From: Viridothelium virens | Lineage: Eukaryota > Ascomycota > Dothideomycetes > Trypetheliales > Trypetheliaceae | NCBI GenBank assembly: GCA_010094025.1 | Contig: ML991804.1 | Span: forward strand, 62,001 to 126,000 | DNA length: 64,000 nucleotides | Direction: 5' to 3' | Shown: positions 43,355 to 53,711 of the stretch, piece by piece | Position numbering within the stretch: position 1 is the first letter of the stretch | Layout: every line of letters begins with the position of its first letter | Made by a program: the position numbers and the translations under genes | Notes under the pieces: model-generated | Databases searched by the model: none | Told to the model about the DNA's origin: nothing | What the model saw: the letters and a program-made list of their open reading frames with translations, nothing else

Positions 43355-43399
43355 GGATGGTCTGTGTCAAATTCGGACGCTTTTTCCTTACCCTGAGGG
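43355..43399 (-). repeat. Right arm of the 45-bp inverted repeat
   Basis: Begins ggatggtctgtgtcaaattc; see the left arm at 43149-43193. No obvious target-site duplication or transposon gene flanks the pair. Confidence 0.95.
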
Positions 43400-44490
43400 G
43401 GAGGATCCCCGGATGTCTTGCAGACCTCCATTGTTGTGGCAGCCAGTGATGATGGATCGAGCAGTTCTGACATGTTGCAGCTTCGCTGTTCTCGCTAGTC
43501 TTGAGGCTGAGGTCATACTATTGCTGCAGCCCTAGCACGCTTCCCTGCAGCTGCGGACCACCATCGTCTCCAGCATGCAGCTTTCAGTCGCAAAGACGAT
43601 GACGGTGATGAGGTGAGGCGGAGTAGCAGAAGGACGCGCTGGACGGATTGGATGCTGATGAGGTGCACAGCCAGACCTTTCGGTGGCTAGCCCTACGAAT
43701 CATGAGGTGGCTTGGACCTGGAAAGTAACCTCGCTAGAGTAAATAAGGGAAAGCCACGGGAAACAGAAAGCTTGGCATGAGTTTATTTGCTAGAAGTCTT
43801 TCATAAATGCGTAGTAGCGAGCATCCTATTGGAAGTTTGCGCCATGCAAGCCACGACTTGAGCGCGTGGTGGTCAAGAGTCGAAGAGACCGTTGCGTCAA
43901 GGCAGTGGCTTCTCACTTTGTACTTCGCAGGGGACTCTGCACTGTACCCTTGGAAACAAGCCTCTCTCACCGAAATTTTTCATGGGCAACTAGGCGTTGT
44001 CGGCGGTGCAGAGGTGGCTCTCGAGGGGGTGAGAGGACTGTCTACCTACCTTAGTTGGTCGGAACGCTCTGGATTTAATTCACCCTGCACTGCACGACAC
44101 CTTCCACAAGATTCAATGAATTTGATTGGACTCTTGCAGGCACAAGAGCATTCGCCGAAGATTTGTGCACGTCTAGTGGCACTAACCCAACTAACTCAAG
44201 GTACTAACTAAGCCGCTTGGACCCATCTGAGGGATTCTTCTTTGTGTCATATTACCTCCGGCCCAATACCTCGTCCTACTGCCCTACTTGGCCCTTCGAT
44301 CCTCCAACTATTTTCCATTCCCATTGTCTTGCGCAACACTTCAATTCAAAGACCACCTGCACAGCTTTGGGAGATCTTGTGCGACGCGCGATCTCGCCGT
44401 GCACCCAATTGCCCCACTTGCAAGACCTCATCGCAAGCGAGGCATCTCATAACTAATCCTTGAACCTCACAACCACGAATAGCATCCGCC

Positions 44491-46104
44491 ATGTCCTACT
44501 ACCCTGGACAACAATACCACCAGCAAGGAGGATATGGTCCTCCTCAGTATCCCCCTCAAGGATATCCTCCACAGCCTCAGTACGGGCCGTAAGTTCCGTC
44601 GCGTACCGCTTAGTGCACTTCGATGCTAATCTGTGAGAAAGGCCTCAAGGCTACGGGTACGGAACTCCTTCGCCACAACCACCACAAAATTACGGCTACG
44701 GCTCTCCTCCTCCTCCAGTAAACTATGGCGGATACAATGTGAGTTAAATCCTGGGGCGTCAATCGAGCAGATGATCTTATGAAGTTCAGAGTGGGCCGCC
44801 GCCTCCGCAATACGGCGGTTACGGACCACCGAACGGAGCTCCCCAATACAACCAAAGCTCAGGTAGGCAAGATACTCGCATCTAAAAGCCATTGCTAATT
44901 GTCACTATAGCACCTACGTATCAAAACAGCGCCTACATGCATGGCAACCATAGCGCTCCTCCACCTCCGCCTCAGCAAGCCCAGCACTTTGGATCGGGTG
45001 CTCCGGGTGGATACACTTTCCAATACTCGACCTGTACTGGTCGCAGGAAAGCGCTGTTGATTGGCATAAATTATTTCAGCCAAAGAGGACAACTCAGGGG
45101 ATGCATCAACGATGTCAAGAACATGTCAACCTATTTAAACCAGCATTTCGGCTACAAGAGGGAAGACATGGTGATTTTGACTGACGATCAGCAAAATCCG
45201 ATGAGTCAGCCTACAAAAGCGAACATCTTGCGAGCGATGCATTGGTTGGTGAAAGACGCGCAGCCGAACGATTCGCTGTTCTTTCACTATTCTGGTACGA
45301 AGATCCGGCACTTTAGAGTTGCTCAATTGAAACTGACGTCCTTTAGGTCACGGTGGTCAAACTAAAGATCTGGATGGAGATGAAGACGATGGGTACGACG
45401 AAGTCATTTACCCTGTGGACTTTAGAAATGCTGGACATATTGTTGACGACGAAATGCACCGGATCATGTGAGTCGGAATATCATTTGCTTCCTTTGAAGA
45501 AAAGATGGAGGAAGACTAATGCGGCCCACAATAGGGTTGCACCTCTACAAGCTGGTGTTCGGTTGACTGCCATTTTCGACTCATGCCACTCCGGCTCGGC
45601 TCTTGATCTCCCCTACATCTACAGCACCCAAGGTGTACTCAAGGAGCCAAACCTCGCGAAAGAAGCTGGGCAAGGTTTACTTGGGATTGTTTCAAGCTAC
45701 GCTCGTGGCGATATCGGTTCGATGCTGAGCACTGGAATGGGACTCATAAAGAAAGCGACGAGTGGCAATGATGCGTACGAAAGGAATATCAGGACCAAGA
45801 CCAGCGCAGCAGATGTAATCATGTGGAGTGGAAGCAAAGACTCACAGACTTCGTACGTCACCTCTCCGGCGACCCCCTTCTGTGGTTCTTTGACTAACGT
45901 GCCGACAGATCCGACGCGCAGATAGCAGGAGAAGCTACTGGAGCAATGTCTTGGGCTTTCGTATCAGCTCTAAAGAAGAACCCACAGCAGAGCTACGTGC
46001 AGCTCCTGAGAAGCATCCGAGACGAGCTGCAGGGCAAGTACAGCCAGAAACCGCAGCTCAGCTGCAGTCACCCCCTGAATACAGAATTGCTGTATGTCAT
46101 GTAG
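44491..46104 (+). CDS. casA: Metacaspase-1
   Basis: Seven exons: 44491-44588, 44642-44738, 44790-44862, 44911-45294, 45347-45467, 45535-45852 and 45909-46104, all phases agreeing (428 residues). The first 140 residues are Pro/Gln/Tyr/Gly-rich (prion-like prodomain typical of fungal metacaspases). The catalytic domain starts at [20 protein letters not shown]. The catalytic His is in GHGGQ (about residue 219), whose first glycine codon is split by an intron; the catalytic Cys is in IFDSCHSGS (about 275). Acidic residues [12 protein letters not shown] match the calcium-binding region. It is a Ca-dependent cysteine protease cutting after Arg/Lys, with roles in protein quality control and cell death. 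Length matches fungal casA/MCA1. Confidence 0.95.
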
Positions 46105-47117
46105 ATGCCCCTTTCATGATTTTCGTGTTCGCATTGGTCCTTGAAAATTGGCTTCATTTATTGGTTGCGACTTGGGAGCTGGGAGACATGTCTCAAATGA
46201 CGGTATGGGTATGGGTTAGGATCTACAGCACTTGCGATTGGGAACATGGAGGGTCGTGGTATACATATTGGTCGCCACAGGCGTGATGGATATCCCCATT
46301 CTTCCAAGCTCTCAACTTTCCTCTTAGTTTCATGGGAATATTCCAACTAACTACTTGATTATCATTTCAATTGAAATCCGTATTGCCAAGAAGCAGGGAT
46401 CGAATGCGTCTGGCCCTGAGTCTTGCACTCAGAGTTCTCACCAACGCGATTTAGTGGTTAGGCGTAGATTCAAGCGAGACATAAGAGACTACTACCGAAA
46501 TGATTGTCTTATCTCAGCTCAAACTACCAAGATCTGCAAGAGCAGTTTACAAGGGACCCCGTCGCTGCAGCTTATTTCCTTTCAACCATCTAACCCTTGC
46601 AACGGCGCGGTTCGTCCCGTAGTAGGTATCTGCTGAAGCTGGTGGCTACCTGAATAGGGCTTGGCATGCAAGCCTTCCGCTTAGCAGACCTGCCAATTAG
46701 ATCCACCACTGTCGAACTCCTACTCGCTCAATTTGATTGTGACATATGGGAGTGTATAGGCACGGGATACTGGTCACCGGAATCGACCCAGATTGTCACA
46801 AACTCACATCCTTGGAGACCGGTTGGAGCACACTGACAGACTCTACGAATTCACAATTGCAACTGCTTTAGGAGTTCTTATAAAATACAATGATACAATG
46901 GACTGCACAAAATGACTTGTGTCAATGCTCCCAGTCCATGTCCTATTCGCCCATCTAGATCCCAGAGTAAGAAGTTTGGTCCGTCCCGGCACTCTTACTA
47001 TACGCCTTATATCGCGCAAGTTTTTGTCCACTCGAAACACATACTCGAATGATATCGTAGCCGCAGCCTCATAGCCCTCTGCTTCACCTCTTGCTAAATC
47101 AAACTTAGTCCAAGCAC
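46105..47117. other. Convergent intergenic region
   Basis: 3' ends of the metacaspase and LETM1-like genes face each other here. No gene recognised. Confidence 0.4.
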
Positions 47118-48302
47118 TTATGTTCCTTTAGACGTTCGCGCGACACTGCCCAGATAACGCACCAGCATGCCTCTCACCTCCTCTTCCCGCTGCTGAAAGA
47201 CATCCAACCCCCTATCCTCACACGCCCTGACCCTCTCCTCCTTCGACAGCATCACAGCCACCTGCTCCAACCCACCAGCCCTCCTCGCAGCCTCCAACAG
47301 CTCTTGATCATCCGCCCTCAGAAACTCCAGATGCTGCCTCAACCGCCCGGCCAGGAACCCCCTTGCCATAAAGCCAGGTGGCGACCCAACCGCCCAGTCG
47401 AACTTCGGACTATACAGCCCCAGCACGCGACACATCGGCACCACCTCTTCGCTCTTCCCCACTAAGCCCTGCCGCACCGGCTGCTGTCCTTGCTCGCCTG
47501 ATGACGACGCCGACGCATGCAGCATCTCCCCTAGCACCTCGATCCACTCCCTCCCGCCTCTTTCCCCTCCTGGCGCGCTGCGCTCGAGCTCCTGCAGCGC
47601 GCCGACCCGCCACTCCGCCTGCTGCTTCCGCATCCCGTCTTCCTGCGCGGGGATCCGACATGTCAGCGGCACGACGCGCGGCATGAAGGGGACGAGGAGC
47701 GGAAGCCATTCCCCGACGAGGAGGAAGAGCAGTGCGAAGAAGGGGATGCGGCGCATGTCGTAGGCGCTGCGGCGAAGGAGGAGGCGGTCGGCGCGGGTTA
47801 AGGAGGACGAAGAAGAGGGGCCATGGGAGAGGCGGTCGCGGATGGCGCGGGCGGCTTTGTAGTTGGACCAGGTGTTGGAGACGCCGGTTTTGTAGAAGAT
47901 GGCGTAGGAGCGGCCGACGTGGTACCAGTAGGAGAGCTTGGACTGGTTGGGGGACTGAGTGGCGACGTGTAGATCGGGGGGAAGAGTCGTGTCTGGGGGG
48001 TTGAGAAGCGAGCGGAGGGTCGTGAGGGCTATCGGGGGTTGTCCATGGGCGTTGGGAGGAGATGACGATGCTGATTTTGTCGATAGGGGGCGAGAACGCT
48101 TAAGTGAGGTGTTTTGCGCAGGAGATCGAGCGTTCGAAGCATGTTGAGAGGAGTGAAGAAATAGTGCGTTAAATTTATAGGGTGTCTGAGAAAATGAAGC
48201 CACTGGAACTAAAGGATTGATATTTATTAATATACATGAGGAATTCTTAGTAAAGGCATTATTAGAAGCCACGGTTTGCCGACAACATGATCGAGAAAGC
48301 AT
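47118..48302 (-). CDS. Mitochondrial LETM1-domain (ribosome-binding) protein
   Basis: Intronless, 394 residues from ATG 48302. That start gives a clean presequence (MLSRSCCRQTVASNN, basic, no acidic residues); the in-frame ATG 60 bases upstream adds an acidic residue early and fits less well. The LETM1 core is YWYHVGRSYAIFYKTGVSNTWSNYK, RLLLRRSAYDMRRIPFFALLFLLVGEWLPLLVPFMPRVVPLTCR (one inner-membrane segment) and a C-terminal helical ribosome-binding domain (GFMARGFLAGRLRQHLEFLRADDQELL). Yeast relatives Mdm38 and Ylh47 bind mitochondrial ribosomes and affect K+/H+ exchange. Compared with them this protein is short and lacks the coiled-coil tail. The 47.4-48.0 kb part is very GC-rich. Confidence 0.85.
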   Translation of the reverse strand: MLSRSCCRQTVASNNAFTKNSSCILININPLVPVASFSQTPYKFNALFLHSSQHASNARSPAQNTSLKRSRPLSTKSASSSPPNAHGQPPIALTTLRSLLNPPDTTLPPDLHVATQSPNQSKLSYWYHVGRSYAIFYKTGVSNTWSNYKAARAIRDRLSHGPSSSSSLTRADRLLLRRSAYDMRRIPFFALLFLLVGEWLPLLVPFMPRVVPLTCRIPAQEDGMRKQQAEWRVGALQELERSAPGGERGGREWIEVLGEMLHASASSSGEQGQQPVRQGLVGKSEEVVPMCRVLGLYSPKFDWAVGSPPGFMARGFLAGRLRQHLEFLRADDQELLEAARRAGGLEQVAVMLSKEERVRACEDRGLDVFQQREEEVRGMLVRYLGSVARTSKGT

Positions 48303-48478
48303 CGCAAATGAAGGTATGTAGATGGAGATGGAAAATGTCCATGACGCGAGTTCGGAGGTCAAGAAAAAAAGGTCCGCAGATCCTGGCTCCGCGTTCTCAC
48401 CTGCGACTAGACTGAAGCCTCCAATTACTTTTTCTTTGGGCGAATCTTAACAACGTGAAAGCCTCATTTTCCCGGAAT
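48303..48478. promoter_or_regulatory. Shared divergent promoter, LETM1-like and IFM1
   Basis: Only 176 bases lie between the two start codons, so one compact region must drive both mitochondrial-protein genes. No TATA box seen. Confidence 0.6.
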
Positions 48479-51400
48479 ATGAGGCGTAGAGATGCATTAA
48501 GAGTATGGCGTTCCTTTGAGATATATCTAAGTGGTCTGACAAGTCTCTAGGTACCTTTACAGCCACAATTGTGTATTTTCTGCTCCTTTGGCTATGGAGG
48601 CAAGCCCGTATCCCCACTCACTCGACGCATATTGAGGGATCAACGGCGATACCTAAATCATTCACGACCACCTTATCAGTCTGCTAGCGCTGCCGCAGTC
48701 CAGGTACAAGAAAACGAAGATTCGTTTGAGCATAATAAGCAGGTCCAGAGTCCACTCGACGATCAATCTACATCGCAATTTACTCAGCAGTATGCTTATC
48801 CTCGGGCAGCACAGACGTCTGAAGAGAATCCGCAGATTGCTGCGACTTTCCAAGTCTCCGCGCAAAGTCCATTGAGTCAGCGCAAATTGTCGCCGGTCGA
48901 GGAGCGAGCAAGACAGGCTCTGTTGGCGAGAAATGGCAACGCTCCTCAGGAAGCCTTTCAGAGCGATTACACTGGACTGCAACATCAGCAAAGTCGAAGG
49001 TTGACAGCAGCAGAAGAACAGTCAAGACAAGCATTGGTCGGCGGTGCAAATAGGAACATAGGTGGAGCGACACAGTCCCAAAGGTTCGATGATGTGCAAG
49101 CACAGTCAGGAAGACTTACATCAGCGGAGCTATTGGCAAGACAAAGGCTTTTTGCTAGGACCGAAGGCACTCGTTCTGAGAATGGTCAAGAAACCGATAA
49201 GTGGACGCAGGAGCGAGATAAGAGCACGCAATCGATGTACCCGGAAAGGCTTCCTACCCGTCCACGCGTCATGCCTAGCGATCTCTATAGGAAGATCACT
49301 CCAAATAACCAAGCCTCGAACCCTATAAACCCGACTGAACGACGAGAACCCCTTTCCCCAGCTTTCCGAATTCATTATCATGACGGACGTAAACTTAGCA
49401 ACGCCTCTCAGGACGCTGTAGAACCTCCCTTTGCCTCATCTTGGCGCAACTTGCAACCACAAGCAAATCGTCGCGAAACCGGTCTACCTCAGAGTGAAAA
49501 GCCGGTGCCCGAATACCGACGGCAGCATCAACAGAGGTGGCAGTCTGCAACAGATGCCAGATTCGTATCGTTGAATGAGCAGCGACAAAATGACGCAGTG
49601 AGGGCAAGGTTTGCAAGAAGGGCCTGCTTTCGCTGTGGTAGCACTGAACATCTCGCTAAAGATTGTGCGGTGCAGAGTTCACGTATCTCGAGTCCTCAGA
49701 CGGCCTCAAGATCAAGAGACCCACCCCGACCGCAAATCTCTTCCCAATCAAGATTCGGTCAGCGTGGTCCTGAGGCAAACGAAATGAATGAACGTAAAAT
49801 GGGTGAAACTGAACGGCAGGTGCAGCAATGGCAGCAACGTACCCCAGAATTTAGAACGGGTAGCGATGCTGTCGAACGGGCACCGCGCCAGAGAGACAGA
49901 AGGGAGAAGGACCGGCGCCGTTCAAATTTTGTCTACGAAGACGAGTTTGAGGATGAGGCATCTTCGAATTGGAGACAGGATAAGAAAGCTCTGAAAGCCG
50001 AAAAGGCAGCCCGCAAAGAGAAGAAGGCTCAAGGAGCTCCAATGCAGATCTATATTCCTGCCTTCATTAGTGTCACGAATCTTGCCACGTTGATTAAGAT
50101 CCGCACAGAAGATCTCGTGGAGAAGATGGCAGATCTAGGCTACGGCGATGTGGCCCACGATGAGATACTGAATGCTGAAAATGCTGGATTGATAGCTCTG
50201 GAATACAACTGTGAGGCCATTCCTGAACGCGATTCGGCTGATTATGATCTCCTTCCGCGACCTGAGGCGGACGACAAGAGTCTCCTACCATTGCGGCCTC
50301 CTGTTGTTACAATCATGGGGCACGTCGATCATGGGAAGACAACGATTCTGGATTACCTCAGAAAGAGCAGTGTGGCTGCAAGCGAATTTGGAGGTATCAC
50401 CCAGCACATTGGTGCTTTTAGTGTATCTCTTGCCTCTGGCAAGTTAATAACCTTCCTCGATACTCCAGGGCACTCCGCGTTTGAAGTCATGCGAAAAAGA
50501 GGAGCTACCGTAACCGACATTGTCGTGCTTGTGGTAGCAGGTGACGATAGTGTAAAACCCCAAACCATCGAAGCCATCAAACATGCCAAGGGTGCCAGCG
50601 TCCCCATCATTGTCGCCATAAACAAAATGGACAAGGAAGGAGCCAACCCCGAACGCGTCAAAGGCGACCTTGCTCGCCACGGTATCGACGTCGAGGACTT
50701 CGGCGGCGACGTCCAAGTTGTCTGCGTCTCGGGCAAGACAGGTCTCGGCATCCCGGACCTCGAGGAGTCTATCGTCACCCAGTCCGAGATCCTCGACCAT
50801 CGCGGCGAAACCGACGGCCCGGTCGAAGGCTGGGTCCTCGAATCTACGACCAAGCGCGCTGGCCGTGTCGCCACCGTCCTCGTTAAGCGCGGCTCCCTTT
50901 CTCCCGGTGACATTCTCGTCGCAGGAACCACCTGGGCCCGTGTGCGAGTGCTCCGCAATGAAGCAGGCGCCCAAGTGCCCATCGCTACACCTGGGACCCC
51001 CGTTGAAGTCGACGGCTGGAGAGCTCTCCCGGCAGCGGGCGACCAGGTCCTACAGGCGCCGAACGAACAGAAAGCCACCGATGTCGTCTCCTTCCGCGAG
51101 GAGAAGGCCGAGCGCGTCAAGCTTGCCCAGGACATGGAAGCCATCAACGAGTTCCGCCGTCTCGAGCAGGACAAGCGCGAACGTGAAGCTGCTACCGCGG
51201 CTGCCGCTGCCGATGCTAAAGCTAATGGCGATGTCGCTCCTGTGCCGGCTGCGGAGGTCCAGGAGGAGAAGTCGACAGGTCCTACGCAGGTCAACTTCCT
51301 CATCAAGGGCGATGTTGCGGGCTCGGTCGAGGCGGTCGAGAACTCCATATCGGCCCTCGCGCATCCGGAAGTGCGGCCGCATGTTCTACGCTCGGGCGTT

Positions 51401-51963
51401 GGGCCTGTCTCGGAGTTTGACGTTGAGCACGCTGCAGCGGCGCAGGGATATATCGTGTGCTTCAATACGACGGTGGAGCCGGGCATGGCGCAGATGGCTG
51501 AGAGGAAGGGAGTTGGATTGATAGAGCAGAATGTCATTTATCGGCTTGTGGACGACGTGAAGGCAAAGCTGAGCGAGAACTTAAAGCCTTCGGTGTCGAC
51601 AAGGGTGCTGGGGGAAGCGGAGGTCGCAGAAGAGTTTGAAATTGGGGTGGGAGGGCGCAAAAAGATGAAGATTGCGGGATGCAAGGTCCGAAATGGGGTC
51701 GTGAACCGGGGAGTGAAGGTGAGAGTTCTAAGAGGCGAGAGAGAAGTCGTCTTTGATGGTAAGTCGTATCTCTGGACGAGTTACAAGTCAACAAATGCTG
51801 ATGATATGTAGGAATCCTGAATTCATTGAAGAATGTCAAAAAGGACGTGTCCGAGATGAGAAAAGGAACAGAATGCGGCATAGGCTTCGAGAACTGGGAG
51901 GAGTTCCAGATCGGAGACCAAATTCAATGCTACGAGGAGAGGGTAGAGAAAAGGTTCTTATAA
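48479..51963 (+). CDS. ifm1: Mitochondrial translation initiation factor IF-2
   Basis: Three exons, 48479-48502, 48551-51758 and 51812-51963, phases agree (1127 residues). Exon 1 gives the basic presequence start MRRRDALR. Residues 1-480 are polar and low-complexity with degenerate repeats (RQALLAR, RQALVGG, RQRLFAR) and a CCHC zinc knuckle (ACFRCGSTEHLAKDCA, near 365-380). The IF-2 N domain (VTNLATLIKIRTEDLVEKMADLGYG) precedes the GTPase: G1 GHVDHGKT (about 597), G3 DTPGHSAF, G4 NKMD. Domains II-IV follow, ending GIGFENWEEFQIGDQIQCY. The factor places initiator tRNA on the mitochondrial ribosome. The last exon is essential for domain IV; unspliced, the frame ends in non-homologous sequence at 51811. 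Confidence 0.95.
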
Positions 51964-52104
51964 TCCAGGCGAATCGATGGAATTTTGTAATATCATAGAG
52001 GATGGTAGAGGCTTTTTTGGGCGTAGCAATTCGTGCATGTGGCGGTGCTTGGTTCGTCCCCAGACCTGAATCACATTATGTACAAATAGATACATGCATT
52101 CTGC

Positions 52105-53155
52105 TCATACGCCATGCCTGAGCCCAGCTCCTGCCCACAACACCGGAGCAAGGTGCTTCGGTAGGTCGTAGTCTGCGACTAGAGTTATGACCCACAAGAC
52201 TGCGAACACTAGTAAAGGCGAGAGCAATAATTCCGTATGATGCAGGAAAGGTAGAGCTAAGCCTTGTCAGCTGCATTTTAGCCGGGACTGGGAGAACTGT
52301 GAAGACAAACCATTGTATCCAAGAAATGTAATGACCACATAGTAGCCCAGGGCGAGCAAATATAATGAATTACCAAAAAAGACAGAGACGTAGGCATCTC
52401 TTGCTATCACTGGCATGAGAATGAACTGAACAACGTAAAGAAAGACCCAAATCGGGAAAAAGGCTCTTATTGACACCTAGGGCAATAGTTGTCAGTAGCC
52501 GTAGGCACTCGTGAAGAAAGTCTTGCCTCACATCAAAGCAATAACCAAACTCCAATTGTTCCGTGTCACCTGGCGCAACAAACAGACCTCTTCTCCTACC
52601 AGGTAATCCCGGCACTCCAGGTCCTAATATCTGGCCGACCAAAAAATATGCAGCCGTCGCTACGAGGAGTGATACTGCGAGAAAGTGGCCGAAGATGAAT
52701 ACGGCCATTATCCGGAAGGTTCTTCCAACCCCGTCTGCATACGCCAAACCCCAACCCAACGACGTCAAAAGGAGGAAGAAGGACAGGAGATATGTGAAGG
52801 ATGGGTCAGGTCGATGCCATGTGTTCTTCGTCTCTGCAAAAGTAGTCAGCCTACGGCTGTGGAACGTGCCAGCTTAAAGTTGTCGTATTACGTTTCTGAG
52901 ATTTATTAGGTATAGCTCAGTGAAGGTCTGCAGGTCATAGCTCACATGATAGTATATTGATCGGAAGACCTTCTTGGGAGCTATTATCAAACGCGTCATC
53001 TCCCATATCGCCATTTCAAAGTCCATCTGCGGGAACTTGAATAATCTTTTGAAGAATCGGGGCATCCGGAGACCTTCGCTTCGACTCCGAGATGGGACGC
53101 TACCAAAGTTTGGCTGACCACCATGTTGCCGAGGTAGAGATATCTGGGGGTTCAT
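52105..53155 (-). CDS. UNC-50/GMH1 family Golgi membrane protein
   Basis: Four exons, 52946-53155, 52532-52831, 52311-52476 and 52105-52256, total 828 bases (275 residues). Family signatures are FPQMDFEMAIWEMTRLIIAPKKVFRSIYYH, TKNTWHRPDPSFTYLLSFFLLLTSLGWGLAY, FGYCFDVSIRAFFPIWVFLYVVQF and the membrane-buried end ALPFLHHTELLLSPLL. About five transmembrane segments. Yeast Gmh1 is a Golgi protein interacting with the Arf-GEF Gea1/2; worm UNC-50 is needed for acetylcholine-receptor assembly. The start MNPQISLPRQ is chosen by family likeness; an ATG 93 bases upstream is also in frame. The exon 2 acceptor is a tandem cag/ag site where only the second AG keeps frame. Confidence 0.92.
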
Positions 53156-53711
53156 TCTCCTCGACCTGGAAAAGTTGATTGGGGGCGGAGTGTCGAAGAG
53201 GCTTTGTTCTTTTTGGTCTGAAAGCTGACAAAAAGGATGGGCTGGCACGTGGAATCAATGTGTACATGCGAGAATGCTTTAGACGAGACTTGACGACATG
53301 AAGTAATCACGAGCCAGCATGGAAAGGAGGCAGTCCGCGAGGCCGTGAACCGTTTTCATCAATTCGTTTTCCTCACTGTAAGGACCATATTGGAGGCGTT
53401 GGCGTTGCTTAAAGCCCGGCCAAGACGGGGCTAGCGTTCCTCATTGTCTGCTGACTGTCACCTCTGGCTCTGCCTAACCTGCCGACCGTGCGACCTTGAC
53501 CTCACACCCGCTACCTCAACTTCGACATCCACACTCACCTCCCTTTGTGCATGAGGGAATCTCCGCCATCCTCCACCCTTTTCTACCTAGATTTTGCCTC
53601 AGTCCCTTCTTCAGATAATCGACGCCGATACTGCTGACTACTGTCGAACCTTCTCTGCATCCGCCACCTGCACTCTCCTGCACGGACGAACGACACCATC
53701 TTCTGGCCTCC
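53156..53711. other. Divergent promoter, UNC-50 and RNA14
   Basis: 556 bases. The part next to RNA14 is pyrimidine-rich and looks like a 5' leader. No gene seen. Confidence 0.5.

Larger units (their letters stand above)
42010..44490. other. Long intergenic region with inverted repeat
   Basis: About 2.5 kb without a convincing gene. The open frame at 43045-43473 (minus) spans both arms of the inverted repeat and is likely accidental. Frames at 43807-44211 and 44217-44456 (plus) have no motif; the last 250 bases are probably the metacaspase leader. Confidence 0.4.

Noticed and set aside
43045-43473. 142-codon minus-strand frame over the inverted repeat
   Set aside because: It spans both repeat arms, so its apparent openness is partly mirrored sequence; no motif or splice support.
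47378-48004. GC-rich open frames opposite the LETM1-like gene
   Set aside because: Arg/Gly/Ala-only sequences caused by high GC content. The LETM1 frame explains the region.
50353-51537. 394-codon open frame antisense to IFM1
   Set aside because: It mirrors the strongly GC3-biased coding region on the other strand, and has low-complexity Ser/Thr/Arg composition without any motif.
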